DNA from: Cyclobacteriaceae bacterium YHN15
GTDB lineage: Bacteria; Bacteroidota; Bacteroidia; Cytophagales; Cyclobacteriaceae
Assembly (NCBI GenBank): GCA_003797895.1
Contig: RKQB01000002.1
Location: forward strand, 124,001 to 188,000
Direction: 5' to 3'
Length of the DNA: 64,000 nucleotides
Below the pieces are notes generated by a model. That model did no database searches. It had not been told where the DNA came from and was given only the letters and a program-made list of their open reading frames with translations. Both the position numbers and the translations under genes were made by a program. Positions 42,504-51,083 of this stretch are shown here, piece by piece (the stretch's first letter is position 1; every line of letters begins with the position of its first letter).

Positions 42504-43127
42504 ATGGAAATAAAAGATGTCATTTCATTACATGAGGATTTTTTAGCAGATTTTGGATTCAAGCTGGAAAAAAATTCACTTCATTATGTAAAAGAAACTC
42601 CCAAAGGAAAGCAGATGATTTTTTTTCATCATACCCAACATGAGGAAGTATCTTATCTGGAATATCATTTAGGCATCAGGTTGGATGAAGTGGAAAATAT
42701 TGTTCACCGTTTTTTACCTTCTTTAGGGGATTACAAAGAAAGAAGTATCACCCTAGTTGAAACCTTGGACAGGATAGATAAGGAAATGCCCCGTAGGTTT
42801 TTGGTGGAGAATGATATTGAAATCAATGAGGTGATCAAAACCCTTGAAAATTTTTTGGTAAAAAAAGGTTTCAAATTCCTTGATACCTATTCTGATGGGA
42901 ATAATTTAGAAATTTTTTTTAACGAGGACCCTTCCAAGCCTATTGTAACCCAGAATTTTACCTATAGATCTGCTAGAGGTATAACACTTTGTACCCTTTT
43001 TAATCCATCAGAATACCAAAAAACAAAGAAAAAATACCTGGATTTGCTTAATGAAAAACAGGTTACCCCCTTTACTCTGGCCAGTTTCATCAACCTTATG
43101 GATTATTTAGAGCACCTTAAGTCTTGA
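42504..43127 (+). CDS. Hypothetical protein, unrecognised
   Basis: A 207-residue soluble protein made of mixed alpha/beta segments, with no signal or membrane helix and no motif I know. It has two similar-looking halves (ISLHEDFLADFGFKLEKNSLHYVKE and IKTLENFLVKKGFKFLDTYSDGNNLEIFF), each a helix with F-L-x-x-x-G-F-K-x-L followed by a strand, which suggests an internal duplication. It lies 31 bases after the HEAT-like gene. Its 3' end overlaps the convergent SDR gene by 21 bases. Confidence 0.6.
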   Translation: MEIKDVISLHEDFLADFGFKLEKNSLHYVKETPKGKQMIFFHHTQHEEVSYLEYHLGIRLDEVENIVHRFLPSLGDYKERSITLVETLDRIDKEMPRRFLVENDIEINEVIKTLENFLVKKGFKFLDTYSDGNNLEIFFNEDPSKPIVTQNFTYRSARGITLCTLFNPSEYQKTKKKYLDLLNEKQVTPFTLASFINLMDYLEHLKS

Positions 43128-43949
43128 TGCCAAAGGCAATAAAGGTTCTTTGATGATGTTTTGGCTTTTTACCAAATTCTTATTGTTTATCAATGTTAAA
43201 TACCTTTTAAGAGATTTTGGCATCAAGCTTGACATGTAGAATAAGAATTTGATCAACTTACCTGGTATTATCTCTTTCTTTCCAGCAAGACATTTCTCTA
43301 TGGCATAATCAGCTACATACTCAGGAGAAAGAATAGTGAATTTTTGAAACTTGCTGCAGTTATTGTGAAGTAATCTCATTTTAATGTTACTGTTAACCCC
43401 AGCAGGGCAAAGGACAGATACCTGTATATTCTGTCCCTTCAATTCATAATCCAGACATTTTGAAAAATAATAGATAAATGATTTGGTAGCTCCATAAATC
43501 TGCTTAAATGGGCCATCAAAATGAATGATCATACTGCTAACATTTAGAATGTAGGATTTTTCCTGTCTGGCCAAAACCGGGATCAATTCATGGGTAATAA
43601 AAGATAGGGCTCGGGTATTCAATAAGATCATTTTATCAAAAAGCAGAAAATCTTCCTTTAAATAATCATATGATCCGCCGATTCCGGCATTATTGATCAA
43701 AAATGAAAGGGAAATATTATTTTCTTTGACATATTGGGTAAGCTTGAGGCAATTATCCATTTCCGTTAGGTCAAGTTCAAGGTAATAGGCTTTGACTTCT
43801 AAATTTTCTTCTATAAATCGAGCCAAAGCCGGTAAGCCGGAATCCGGTAAAGCGACCAGTATAAGGTCCATTTTTTTTTGAGCACAGCTTATGGCCATTG
43901 CTTTGCCCAACCCATCGCTTGCTCCTGTAATAAGCGTTACTTTTTTCAT
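43107..43949 (-). CDS. Short-chain dehydrogenase/reductase
   Basis: A 280-residue classical SDR. It shows TLITGASDGLGKAMA (NAD(P) binding, T-G-x-x-x-G-x-G), NNAGIGGS, a catalytic Ser in NVSS, the Y-x-x-x-K pair in IYGATKSF, and CPAGVN after the active site. A C-terminal hydrophobic part near residues 230-240 may tether it to the membrane, as in the steroid/ketoacyl-reductase-like group. It overlaps the next upstream epimerase gene by four bases (ATGA type), so the two form an operon. The substrate is unknown. Confidence 0.85.
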   Translation of the reverse strand: MKKVTLITGASDGLGKAMAISCAQKKMDLILVALPDSGLPALARFIEENLEVKAYYLELDLTEMDNCLKLTQYVKENNISLSFLINNAGIGGSYDYLKEDFLLFDKMILLNTRALSFITHELIPVLARQEKSYILNVSSMIIHFDGPFKQIYGATKSFIYYFSKCLDYELKGQNIQVSVLCPAGVNSNIKMRLLHNNCSKFQKFTILSPEYVADYAIEKCLAGKKEIIPGKLIKFLFYMSSLMPKSLKRYLTLINNKNLVKSQNIIKEPLLPLASRLKVL

Positions 43950-44923
43950 GATGGTCTTCTGTTTAGCAATGTGACAATGGTTTTCTCCATGGCCAGATCA
44001 AATGGGGTGATGTGATAATTTAATTCTGAGGAAGCTTTTTTACAATTGAATTCAAAATTGTGCTTCATTAGGTTTACCATATCCGGCGTAATAACTGTTT
44101 GCCTTTTAAATAAACTGGTCGACCACGAAAAAGAATGGATAGCAGAAAGTGGAACTTCCAGTATCAATCCATTATCTTTATTGAACTTTTTTATGGTTTT
44201 GAATAAAAGTTTAAGCTGAATATTTTCCCCTCCCAAAATATATTTTTCGCCAACTATCCCAATATTACCGGCATGTATCAGACCATTCACCACATCATCA
44301 ATAAATGCATAATTATTAATAAAGGATTGATACTTAGGTACAAAGGCAATCTTGTTTTTAAGGAATTGAAAGATTATTTTATTGACTAAAGCGCCTTCGG
44401 AAAAAATTCCAGGGCCAAATATCCTGGTGGGATAGGCAATTATTCCGGGGAATCCATTTTCAACTCTTTTTGATAATTCCTGATCTGCGAGAAATTTTGA
44501 AATTTCATAGATGTTGTTGAAACTTGACCACCTTGGTGTAAATTCATTGTTTGCCATTTTTAAAGAGGGGCCAATCACACAGGAAGCACTGGATTGTATG
44601 AATTTTCGAATACCATTTTCCTCTGCGGCCTGAATCATATTTTTAGTCCCTTCAATATTGGTTTTCAAAATATCATTTGGTGGATTTGACCACTCTCTGA
44701 CCAAAGCAGCCAAATGGAAGACCAGATCACAATCCTTAATGGCTTTTCTGATATGTTGAATTTCCAGGATATCCCCATGATAAATGGAAATATTGGGATG
44801 ATTTAAATAGATGGCTGATTTTGGGTTTCTGATCAGAACGTTTACTTTTTTACCGGAATCTGCCAATTTCCAAGCGAGCTTTTGACCTAGGTATCCCGTT
44901 GCGCCGGAAATAAAAATTTTCAT
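43946..44923 (-). CDS. NAD-dependent epimerase/dehydratase (extended SDR)
   Basis: A 325-residue extended SDR. It shows FISGATGYLGQKLAWKL at the N-terminus, DLVFHLAALV, then SSASCV and the Y-x-x-x-K of YEISKFLAD. The pattern AYPTRIFGPG fits dihydroflavonol-4-reductase/3-beta-hydroxysteroid-dehydrogenase-like members. It overlaps the SDR downstream by four bases, suggesting consecutive reductions or a dehydratase/reductase pair. The actual substrate cannot be read. Confidence 0.85.
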   Translation of the reverse strand: MKIFISGATGYLGQKLAWKLADSGKKVNVLIRNPKSAIYLNHPNISIYHGDILEIQHIRKAIKDCDLVFHLAALVREWSNPPNDILKTNIEGTKNMIQAAEENGIRKFIQSSASCVIGPSLKMANNEFTPRWSSFNNIYEISKFLADQELSKRVENGFPGIIAYPTRIFGPGIFSEGALVNKIIFQFLKNKIAFVPKYQSFINNYAFIDDVVNGLIHAGNIGIVGEKYILGGENIQLKLLFKTIKKFNKDNGLILEVPLSAIHSFSWSTSLFKRQTVITPDMVNLMKHNFEFNCKKASSELNYHITPFDLAMEKTIVTLLNRRPS

Positions 44924-45146
44924 AAATAAGGGTTTAAGGAATAATATTTTATTGCCTTCAAATTAACCCAAAAAGAAAATTATAAGTTATTATATTTTGA
45001 AAAACATAAATAATAAAAAATTATATTCTATAAAATAGGAGTTTTATATATTGATAATTTGTTCAATTTGCTTCTTTTTGAAACTTAATTATCAGAATTA
45101 ATTGATTTCTGCAAAAAGGCAATGCAGGATTAGTGAAAAATGCTAC

Positions 45147-47627
45147 TTATTTTCTTTTTACCCCTCTTACAGCTTCTGCTTCATTGGGGTTTTCAGGCCA
45201 ATAATGTTTTGGATACCTTCTTTTTAACTCCTTTTTCACTTCCAGATAGGTAGATGACCAAAAACTCATCAAATCTGAAGTGATTTGTACAGGTTTGTAT
45301 CCTGGTGATAAAAGATGAATGAGCAAGGGTGTTTTTCCCTGGTTGATTTTAGGCGTTTCGGACATGCCGAATACTTCCTGAAGTCTCACTGCCAAGACAG
45401 GGGAAGAAGCATCTTTCAGGTAGCTTATATTTATTAATCCCCCACTGGGTACTTTTATTTTTTCGGGAGCCAAAACTTCAAGGTCCAATTGCTTTTCATA
45501 AGGCAAAGTATGGAGCAGGATTTGTTTCAAATCCAGCTTTTTAAAATCCTCATTTTTTTTGACCTGTCCAAGATAGGGAAGAAGCCAAATTGCATTGTTT
45601 TCAATTAATTTTTCCTTAGACCATTCTGGCCAATCCACATCATTATTCCAAATTCTTAAAGAATTTACCCGGTATATCAACTGCATCACGTCATCCGGGA
45701 AATTCAAAAGATGGGAACCGTTTTCCTTAATCCCATTGGATATTGCCTGAAGTTTTTCCTGCTCCGTAAGGTCATCGAGGGGTTTTGATTGTAAAATGAT
45801 TCCGCCGATACCAAGGTTTTTGACAGCAATAAGGCCACCTTTTTTACTATCCCATGTGACAATCCTTTTTTCCTTGACCATGGGCATAAGATCCCTCGGA
45901 TTGATGGGAGAGGCCATGAATATTTTTCCTATTCCTTCCCTGGCATCGATATGCGAAACAGCTAGCCAAGGTTCATGCGCCAACTCATCTCTATGGCCCA
46001 TCATGGCAATTTTACCATTTGCGAGTTGAAATTGTGCATTGTTGCCAGGTCTGGCACTTGCAATTCTTTCCGGATATGCAAAGGCAATCAAAAGACCTGT
46101 TTCATAAGGATCAACAGGTCCATTATCCTCGTTTATTTGAAAAAGTTTTCTGTATTGTTGGGCAATTTTTTCTAATTTATTGATTCCCTTGATGGTGAGG
46201 TTTTCCTTTCTTGCTCTTCTTAATGCTTCTATTCGAAGATTGATGTCAACGCCAGCCTCTGGATCCAGGGGGTCCCGTTCTTCCAAAATGGCTGCTATAT
46301 CAGTTGCCAATGCAATTTTACCCTGTTCATCGGCTTTGACGAGCATATGGGCAATTCTAGGATGGGCCGGGATGTGATGAATTTTTTTGCCATATGGGGT
46401 TATCCTCCCGTTTTCAATGGCATTCACCTGTTCCAAAATATCAAAAGCCTGGGCCAAAGCACCTGTGGGAGGAGGGGTCAACCAAGCCATAGTGTCAATA
46501 TCCTTAATTCCCCATTGGATCAGATCCAAACATAAGTTAGAGAGGTCAGCTTCCAATATTTCCGGAACCCTGAATTCATCCATATTCATGTGCGTGGCTT
46601 TGGACCATAGACGATAACAAATTCCAGGCCCTAATCTACCTGCCCGCCCAGTTCTCTGGTCAGCGGAATCCATGGAAATTCTGACGGTTTCCAATCGGCT
46701 TAATCCTGTTTTCGGATTGAACTTGGAATTTCGACCGTATCCTGAATCCACCACTATCGAGACCCCTTCTATGGTCAAGCTCGTTTCTGCAATGGAGGTA
46801 GAAAGAACAATTTTTCTTTTTCCTTTTCGGCTGGGAGTTATGGCCTGTTGTTGGGCCAAAGGAGACAACTGTCCGTATAGTGGATGGATGGAGAAATCAG
46901 GAAGTTTTTTCCTCAGGATTGCTTCAGTTTTTTTGATTTCTCCCTGTCCAGGAAGAAAAACCAAAATATCCCCTGTATGTGATTTAGCTGCTTCCAATAT
47001 CGTTTTAACAACTGTTTCGGGCATCAAAAAGACATCGTAATCTCCCGTATATTTGATGTCCACAGGAAATGACCTCCCTTCACTTCTTATTGTTGGCGCC
47101 TGTAATAAAGAAGCCAGTACAGGCATATCCAAAGTGGCCGACATGACCATGATTCTGAGATCGGGTCTTAGTAGTGTCTGTGCTTCTCTGCATAATGCCA
47201 ATGCAAGATCGGCATGCAAATTCCGCTCATGGAATTCATCAAAAATAACCAATCCTACTTCTTCCAATGCATTGTCTTGATGCAACATGCGGGTAAGAAT
47301 TCCTTCGGTCAATACCTCTAATCGGGTTTTGGAACTGACTTTGTTTTCGAATCTAATCCTGAATCCAACTGTTTCCCCAACCTTTTCTCCCAATAACTCC
47401 GCCATCCTGTAAGCAATGGATTTTGCGGCTAACCTTCTAGGTTCCAGCATTATTATTTTTTTGCCTTGAACAAATGATTCCTGTAGCAGGGCCAAAGGAA
47501 GAATGGTGCTTTTTCCTGCCCCAGGTGGGGCATTCACTAAGAGGGTGTTGGATTTGGAAAGTTGATATTTCACCTGTGGGATAATTTCTACCACAGACAA
47601 CTCAACAGAAGAGATATCTAAAGACAA
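45147..47627 (-). CDS. hrpB: ATP-dependent helicase HrpB
   Basis: An 826-residue DEAH/RHA-type helicase of the HrpB family. Motif I is APPGAGKST, motif II DEFH (as VIFDEFHERN), motif III SAT in MSATLD, motif V-like STSIAETSLTI and motif VI QRTGRAGR. The C-terminal half contains HrpB-specific OB-like sequence. The length is typical. A role in RNA metabolism is assumed from the family but is poorly defined. The terminator of the upstream DUF2911 gene lies just before it. Confidence 0.95.
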   Translation of the reverse strand: MSLDISSVELSVVEIIPQVKYQLSKSNTLLVNAPPGAGKSTILPLALLQESFVQGKKIIMLEPRRLAAKSIAYRMAELLGEKVGETVGFRIRFENKVSSKTRLEVLTEGILTRMLHQDNALEEVGLVIFDEFHERNLHADLALALCREAQTLLRPDLRIMVMSATLDMPVLASLLQAPTIRSEGRSFPVDIKYTGDYDVFLMPETVVKTILEAAKSHTGDILVFLPGQGEIKKTEAILRKKLPDFSIHPLYGQLSPLAQQQAITPSRKGKRKIVLSTSIAETSLTIEGVSIVVDSGYGRNSKFNPKTGLSRLETVRISMDSADQRTGRAGRLGPGICYRLWSKATHMNMDEFRVPEILEADLSNLCLDLIQWGIKDIDTMAWLTPPPTGALAQAFDILEQVNAIENGRITPYGKKIHHIPAHPRIAHMLVKADEQGKIALATDIAAILEERDPLDPEAGVDINLRIEALRRARKENLTIKGINKLEKIAQQYRKLFQINEDNGPVDPYETGLLIAFAYPERIASARPGNNAQFQLANGKIAMMGHRDELAHEPWLAVSHIDAREGIGKIFMASPINPRDLMPMVKEKRIVTWDSKKGGLIAVKNLGIGGIILQSKPLDDLTEQEKLQAISNGIKENGSHLLNFPDDVMQLIYRVNSLRIWNNDVDWPEWSKEKLIENNAIWLLPYLGQVKKNEDFKKLDLKQILLHTLPYEKQLDLEVLAPEKIKVPSGGLINISYLKDASSPVLAVRLQEVFGMSETPKINQGKTPLLIHLLSPGYKPVQITSDLMSFWSSTYLEVKKELKRRYPKHYWPENPNEAEAVRGVKRK

Positions 47628-47653
47628 GATTTGAAGGATTAGTTTTCAAAAAT

Positions 47654-47692
47654 AAAAAACCACTGTCATTTTTATAAAGACAGTGGTTTTTT
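47654..47692. terminator. Bidirectional intrinsic terminator after the DUF2911 gene
   Basis: A perfect stem AAAAAACCACTGTC (47654-47667) and GACAGTGGTTTTTT (47679-47692) with an 11-base loop. A-runs before the stem become T-runs on the other strand. It ends the DUF2911 transcript on the minus strand, 18 bases past its stop. Confidence 0.9.
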
Positions 47693-47710
47693 AGTTGGTA
47701 TAGAAATTAA

Positions 47711-48226
47711 CTATTCAATTTTTACAAAAGTGTAATAATATTCCCATTTCATCTCCACACCATCAGGCTTTACCTCATAAACCAATCTTTCTTCCATGTT
47801 ACTTCCTAGATTGGAAGGAACTTTCACCCTTAATGCATCCTGTTTTTCATCATAAGAGTAAGCCCCCCACTGTTTGGCTACCTTATTGAAGATCAAAATG
47901 GATTCACCTTCATTTGGAATGAGGAATATGCTGTATTTTCCTGCGGGAAGTGTTTGGCCCTGAACTTTGATATCTTTTGAAGTTTCAAAGGTTGTGGCAT
48001 CATTGGCACCTGCCCTCCAAACCTGACCAATAGGCACCAAGTCACCCCAAATCACCCTTCCTTTAACTGCAGGGCTACTGTAATTGATCGTGATTTTTGC
48101 TCCATTGATTTCACCTTCGGCTGTTCTGGCGGGGCTTGGCTTTTCATCCTGTGCAATGGATAACATGGCTACCATTGCAAACATAAGGGTCAAGAGACCG
48201 AACTTTGCAACCATTGAATTTTTCAT
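47711..48226 (-). CDS. Secreted DUF2911-domain protein
   Basis: A 171-residue exported protein. A signal peptide (MKNSMVAKFGLLTLMFAMVAMLSIAQ) leads into a DUF2911 domain with the hallmark words INYSSPAVKGRVIWGDLVP, WRAGANDATTFETS, LPAGKYSIFLIP and WGAYSYDEKQDALRV. Members are abundant in Bacteroidota but lack a known function. It is monocistronic, with its own terminator. Confidence 0.9.
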   Translation of the reverse strand: MKNSMVAKFGLLTLMFAMVAMLSIAQDEKPSPARTAEGEINGAKITINYSSPAVKGRVIWGDLVPIGQVWRAGANDATTFETSKDIKVQGQTLPAGKYSIFLIPNEGESILIFNKVAKQWGAYSYDEKQDALRVKVPSNLGSNMEERLVYEVKPDGVEMKWEYYYTFVKIE

Positions 48227-48290
48227 AGTTATTTTTATTTATCGTATTTTGATTTAACTCCAATTGTGAATCTAAGGTTTGTTTTCAGGA

Positions 48291-49439
48291 TTAAATTTTC
48301 ACCCAAGCCTGTTTTCTGTGACTTTCAATAATCCTTTCACAAATCAGCAACTCCCTATGGCCGTCCGAAAAAGTTGGGAATGTTGGTTTTTCGGGTTGTT
48401 TACCTTCTCTGACAGCAGCATAAACTTCCTTAAACATTTGTTTGGAGGTGTCCGGGAATCCTTCGTTATGACCGCCCGGAAAACTGATCAGGGCTGCTGC
48501 TTCTTTGGTAAATAGGGAAGGATCCTTCATCAGATGATGATTTGCAGTTTCCCTTTTTCCGATCCAAAGTTCATTTGGTTTTTCAGAGCACCATTCAAAA
48601 TTTGACTTTGAACCCGCTATTTCAATATTCAGCCTGTTTTTTCTGCCTGCATTGACCTGAGAAACTGTGACTGAACCTTTATTTCCGTTGTCAAAGCGAA
48701 GCATTACAGTGGCATGATCTTCGGTATTAATGGCTACTTCTTCATAATCAGAAGCCTGGAGCATTTTACCTGAATAGGTTTCAATTGCTTTTAATGGCTT
48801 TAACCTTGTCTTGTGAACAGTTGAAAAATCGGCCATTACTTCAGTTACTTTTAAACCGGTCACATATTCGGTAAGATCCAACAAATGAGATCCAATATCG
48901 GCTATAGCCCTTGAATCTCCTGATTTATCCGGCTCCAATCTCCAATTATAATCAGTCTGCAAAAAAAGCCAATCCTGTAGATAGGAACCCATGATACTAT
49001 AGATGTCACCAAGTTCACCGTTTTCTCTCATGGTTTTCATTTGGCGGACCATTGGATAGTAGCGTAGATTGAAATGAACTGCATTAACCAAACCTTTTTC
49101 CTTTGCCAGAGCTACCAATTCTTCAGCCTCTTCAATTTTTGTAGCCAAGGGTTTTTCACAGACTACATGCTTACCTGCCAACAATGCTGCTTTTGATTGG
49201 GCGAAATGAAGAAAATTAGGAGTACAGATATGGACTACATCAATATCAGGATTTTTTAACATTTCTTCGAATGTGTATGCATGCTTTATACCCAATAACT
49301 CGGCTTTTTCTTTAGCTAATTCTATATTCACTTCACAAAGTGCAGTGACTTCTACGTTGGGTAATCTTCTTAATGCTTCCAGATGGGCCGGTCCAATAAA
49401 TCCAGTACCGACAATGGCAGCTTTAACTATTTTTGTCAT
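48291..49439 (-). CDS. Gfo/Idh/MocA-family oxidoreductase
   Basis: A 382-residue NAD(P)-dependent sugar dehydrogenase-like protein. The N-terminal Rossmann domain has AAIVGTGFIGPAH and the family signature EKPLA (in CEKPLATKIEEAEELV, whose Lys is catalytic). The dimerisation domain follows with NLRYYPMVRQMK and a typical FPGGHNEGF. No signal peptide, so it acts in the cytoplasm, probably in oxidation of inositol, a sugar or an amino sugar. The transcript is single-gene. Confidence 0.88.
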   Translation of the reverse strand: MTKIVKAAIVGTGFIGPAHLEALRRLPNVEVTALCEVNIELAKEKAELLGIKHAYTFEEMLKNPDIDVVHICTPNFLHFAQSKAALLAGKHVVCEKPLATKIEEAEELVALAKEKGLVNAVHFNLRYYPMVRQMKTMRENGELGDIYSIMGSYLQDWLFLQTDYNWRLEPDKSGDSRAIADIGSHLLDLTEYVTGLKVTEVMADFSTVHKTRLKPLKAIETYSGKMLQASDYEEVAINTEDHATVMLRFDNGNKGSVTVSQVNAGRKNRLNIEIAGSKSNFEWCSEKPNELWIGKRETANHHLMKDPSLFTKEAAALISFPGGHNEGFPDTSKQMFKEVYAAVREGKQPEKPTFPTFSDGHRELLICERIIESHRKQAWVKI

Positions 49440-49611
49440 AGGTCATTTGGTTTGAAATGTATTTTAAATTAAAACTAAAGATAGGGTCAAGAATTTGATT
49501 TTAAAAAACAGGGAATATAAAAGTGGTCATTATTCTGATCGTATGGTAAGGCTTTTAGGTAAAATGAAAGAAAAATCCCTCATAAAATATTAAAGCAATT
49601 TCAACTGAAAT

Positions 49612-49648
49612 ATAAAAAAAGCCTACCATGTTAAAACAGGGTAGGCTT
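49612..49648 (-). terminator. Intrinsic terminator of the small membrane protein gene
   Basis: Stem AAGCCTACC (49619-49627) and GGTAGGCTT (49640-49648). On the minus strand it is followed by TTTTTTTA. It lies about 65 bases past the stop at 49714. Confidence 0.8.
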
Positions 49649-49713
49649 CCACTCACAAATCAAAAAATAGTCAATAAGAAAAAATAATCGATCTATCTGA
49701 CAAAAATGTCTTT

Positions 49714-50229
49714 TTAAAATACATAGAAGAATATGGCAACCAATCCAAAAGAAACACCTATAGCTTTAAGAATTTTCCCTGTAAAAGAAGAAAAATAATG
49801 ATAAAACATCATTTCATTGTTTTCAAATACGACGATACCGTCTTCCCCTTTATTAAAGAATTCATATATGCTGGTTTCAATATTTAACCTTGTCGCGAAA
49901 AGCAAGCTGAGTAATCCCAAAATGAAATAGGTAATAATAAATTGTGTTTTGGAAAAATCTGAAACCAAAAAGAATTTTGAGAATGTGGATGACTGAAAAG
50001 GGATGATGTTTGCATTTTTGTAAGCCATTTCTTGGTCGCTATAAAGCAGATCCATGTCTTTTTGGTCTATTTGATAATTATCCCCGGTATTGTTAACTAT
50101 CATGTTTTGCTCGCTTAAATTACTTTTATGTTGGATAAAACCAATTAAGCTAATTGCCAGGAAGTACGAAAGAAAACACGTTATCACAAGGATAAAGAGT
50201 GACTTTGTAAGATTTTTTAGAGTTCTCAT
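49714..50229 (-). CDS. Three-helix membrane protein, unrecognised
   Basis: A 171-residue protein with a basic N-terminus (MRTLKNLTKSL), a first helix (about 10-32), a long extracytoplasmic loop of about 70 residues, and two further helices (near FIITYFILGLLSLLFA and AIGVSFGLVAIFFYV). I do not recognise a family. The open frame reaches 50511, but the upstream 94 codons are A+T-rich and lack structure, whereas the Met at 50229 starts at a signal-anchor-like region. An own terminator follows. Confidence 0.55.
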   Translation of the reverse strand: MRTLKNLTKSLFILVITCFLSYFLAISLIGFIQHKSNLSEQNMIVNNTGDNYQIDQKDMDLLYSDQEMAYKNANIIPFQSSTFSKFFLVSDFSKTQFIITYFILGLLSLLFATRLNIETSIYEFFNKGEDGIVVFENNEMMFYHYFSSFTGKILKAIGVSFGLVAIFFYVF

Positions 50230-50622
50230 GAAGCTTGTACTTATAATATTAGAGTTCGTTATTTGTACTAATGTGCCATTGAAATAATGGATATTTAAGT
50301 TATTATCAAAATTTTTATAATAAAAAGTATCAAAATACAAAATCAAACACATGAAAAATTTTTTAATGTATGCAAAAACACGATATAATGTAAAAGTTAG
50401 TTGATTTTTGTGATTTTGTCTTTCCTGGGAAAATACCGGAAGTAGGTCTATTATGGGTGAATTCAACATACGGTTTAAAATTAAGAAGAGAATCGGAGAT
50501 TTTGTCTCCATTTAAATTGAACAAATGCAGCTTATCAAAATAGCTTACAAATTCCGTGCACAAAATTTCTAAAGGGATAAAAAAATCATTAATTTAAAGG
50601 TGATAATAAATTATTATAAAAA
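50230..50622. other. Intergenic region, no supported gene
   Basis: About 390 A+T-rich bases between the small membrane protein and the molybdo-enzyme operon. Minus-strand frames run through it (one to 50511, one at 50363-50563) but with low-complexity composition and no family features. The end nearest 50622 must hold the operon promoter; no TAnnTTTG box is clear. Confidence 0.4.
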
Positions 50623-51081
50623 ATGGCTAATTATAATTTAAAAATCAACGGGCAATCCCATCAGGTTGATGTTGAAGACGATACCCCTTTATTATGGGTT
50701 TTACGAGACCACTTGGGTTTGGTGGGAACAAAGTTTTCCTGTGGCATCGCCCAATGTGGAGCCTGCATGGTCCACATCAATGGGGAGGCTACCTATTCGT
50801 GCACACTTCCTGTATCCGGAGTAGGTTCAAGTGAAGTAACTACCATAGAGGGTTTATCTAAAGACGGTGATCATCCTGTTCAAAAAGCATGGAATGAAAT
50901 CGATGTGGCACAATGTGGTTATTGCCAAGCAGGTCAGATCATGAATGCAGCCGCTTTTTTGAAAAAAAATCCAAAGCCTACTTTGGAGGAAATAGAAAAT
51001 GCGATGAACCGCAACCTTTGTCGTTGTGGCACTTATCATAAAATAAGAGAGGCGGTTGCTTTAGCAGCAAAAACTAAATAA
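50623..51081 (+). CDS. 2Fe-2S subunit of a xanthine dehydrogenase/isoquinoline 1-oxidoreductase-like enzyme
   Basis: A 152-residue iron-sulfur subunit with two [2Fe-2S] clusters. The plant-ferredoxin-type cluster uses Cys40, Cys45, Cys48 (CGIAQCGAC) and Cys60. The helical-domain cluster uses Cys97 and Cys100 (CGYC) and Cys132 and Cys134 (CRC). This is the small subunit of the IorAB-type molybdenum hydroxylases, passing electrons from the molybdopterin subunit. It lacks its own signal peptide, so it may be exported together with the Tat-signal-bearing large subunit. Two bases separate its stop from the next start. Confidence 0.93.
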   Translation: MANYNLKINGQSHQVDVEDDTPLLWVLRDHLGLVGTKFSCGIAQCGACMVHINGEATYSCTLPVSGVGSSEVTTIEGLSKDGDHPVQKAWNEIDVAQCGYCQAGQIMNAAAFLKKNPKPTLEEIENAMNRNLCRCGTYHKIREAVALAAKTK

Positions 51082-51083
51082 AT

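Noticed and set aside
50363..50563. 66-codon minus-strand frame before the molybdo-enzyme operon
   Set aside because: It overlaps another frame, has no start context and shows no family similarity.
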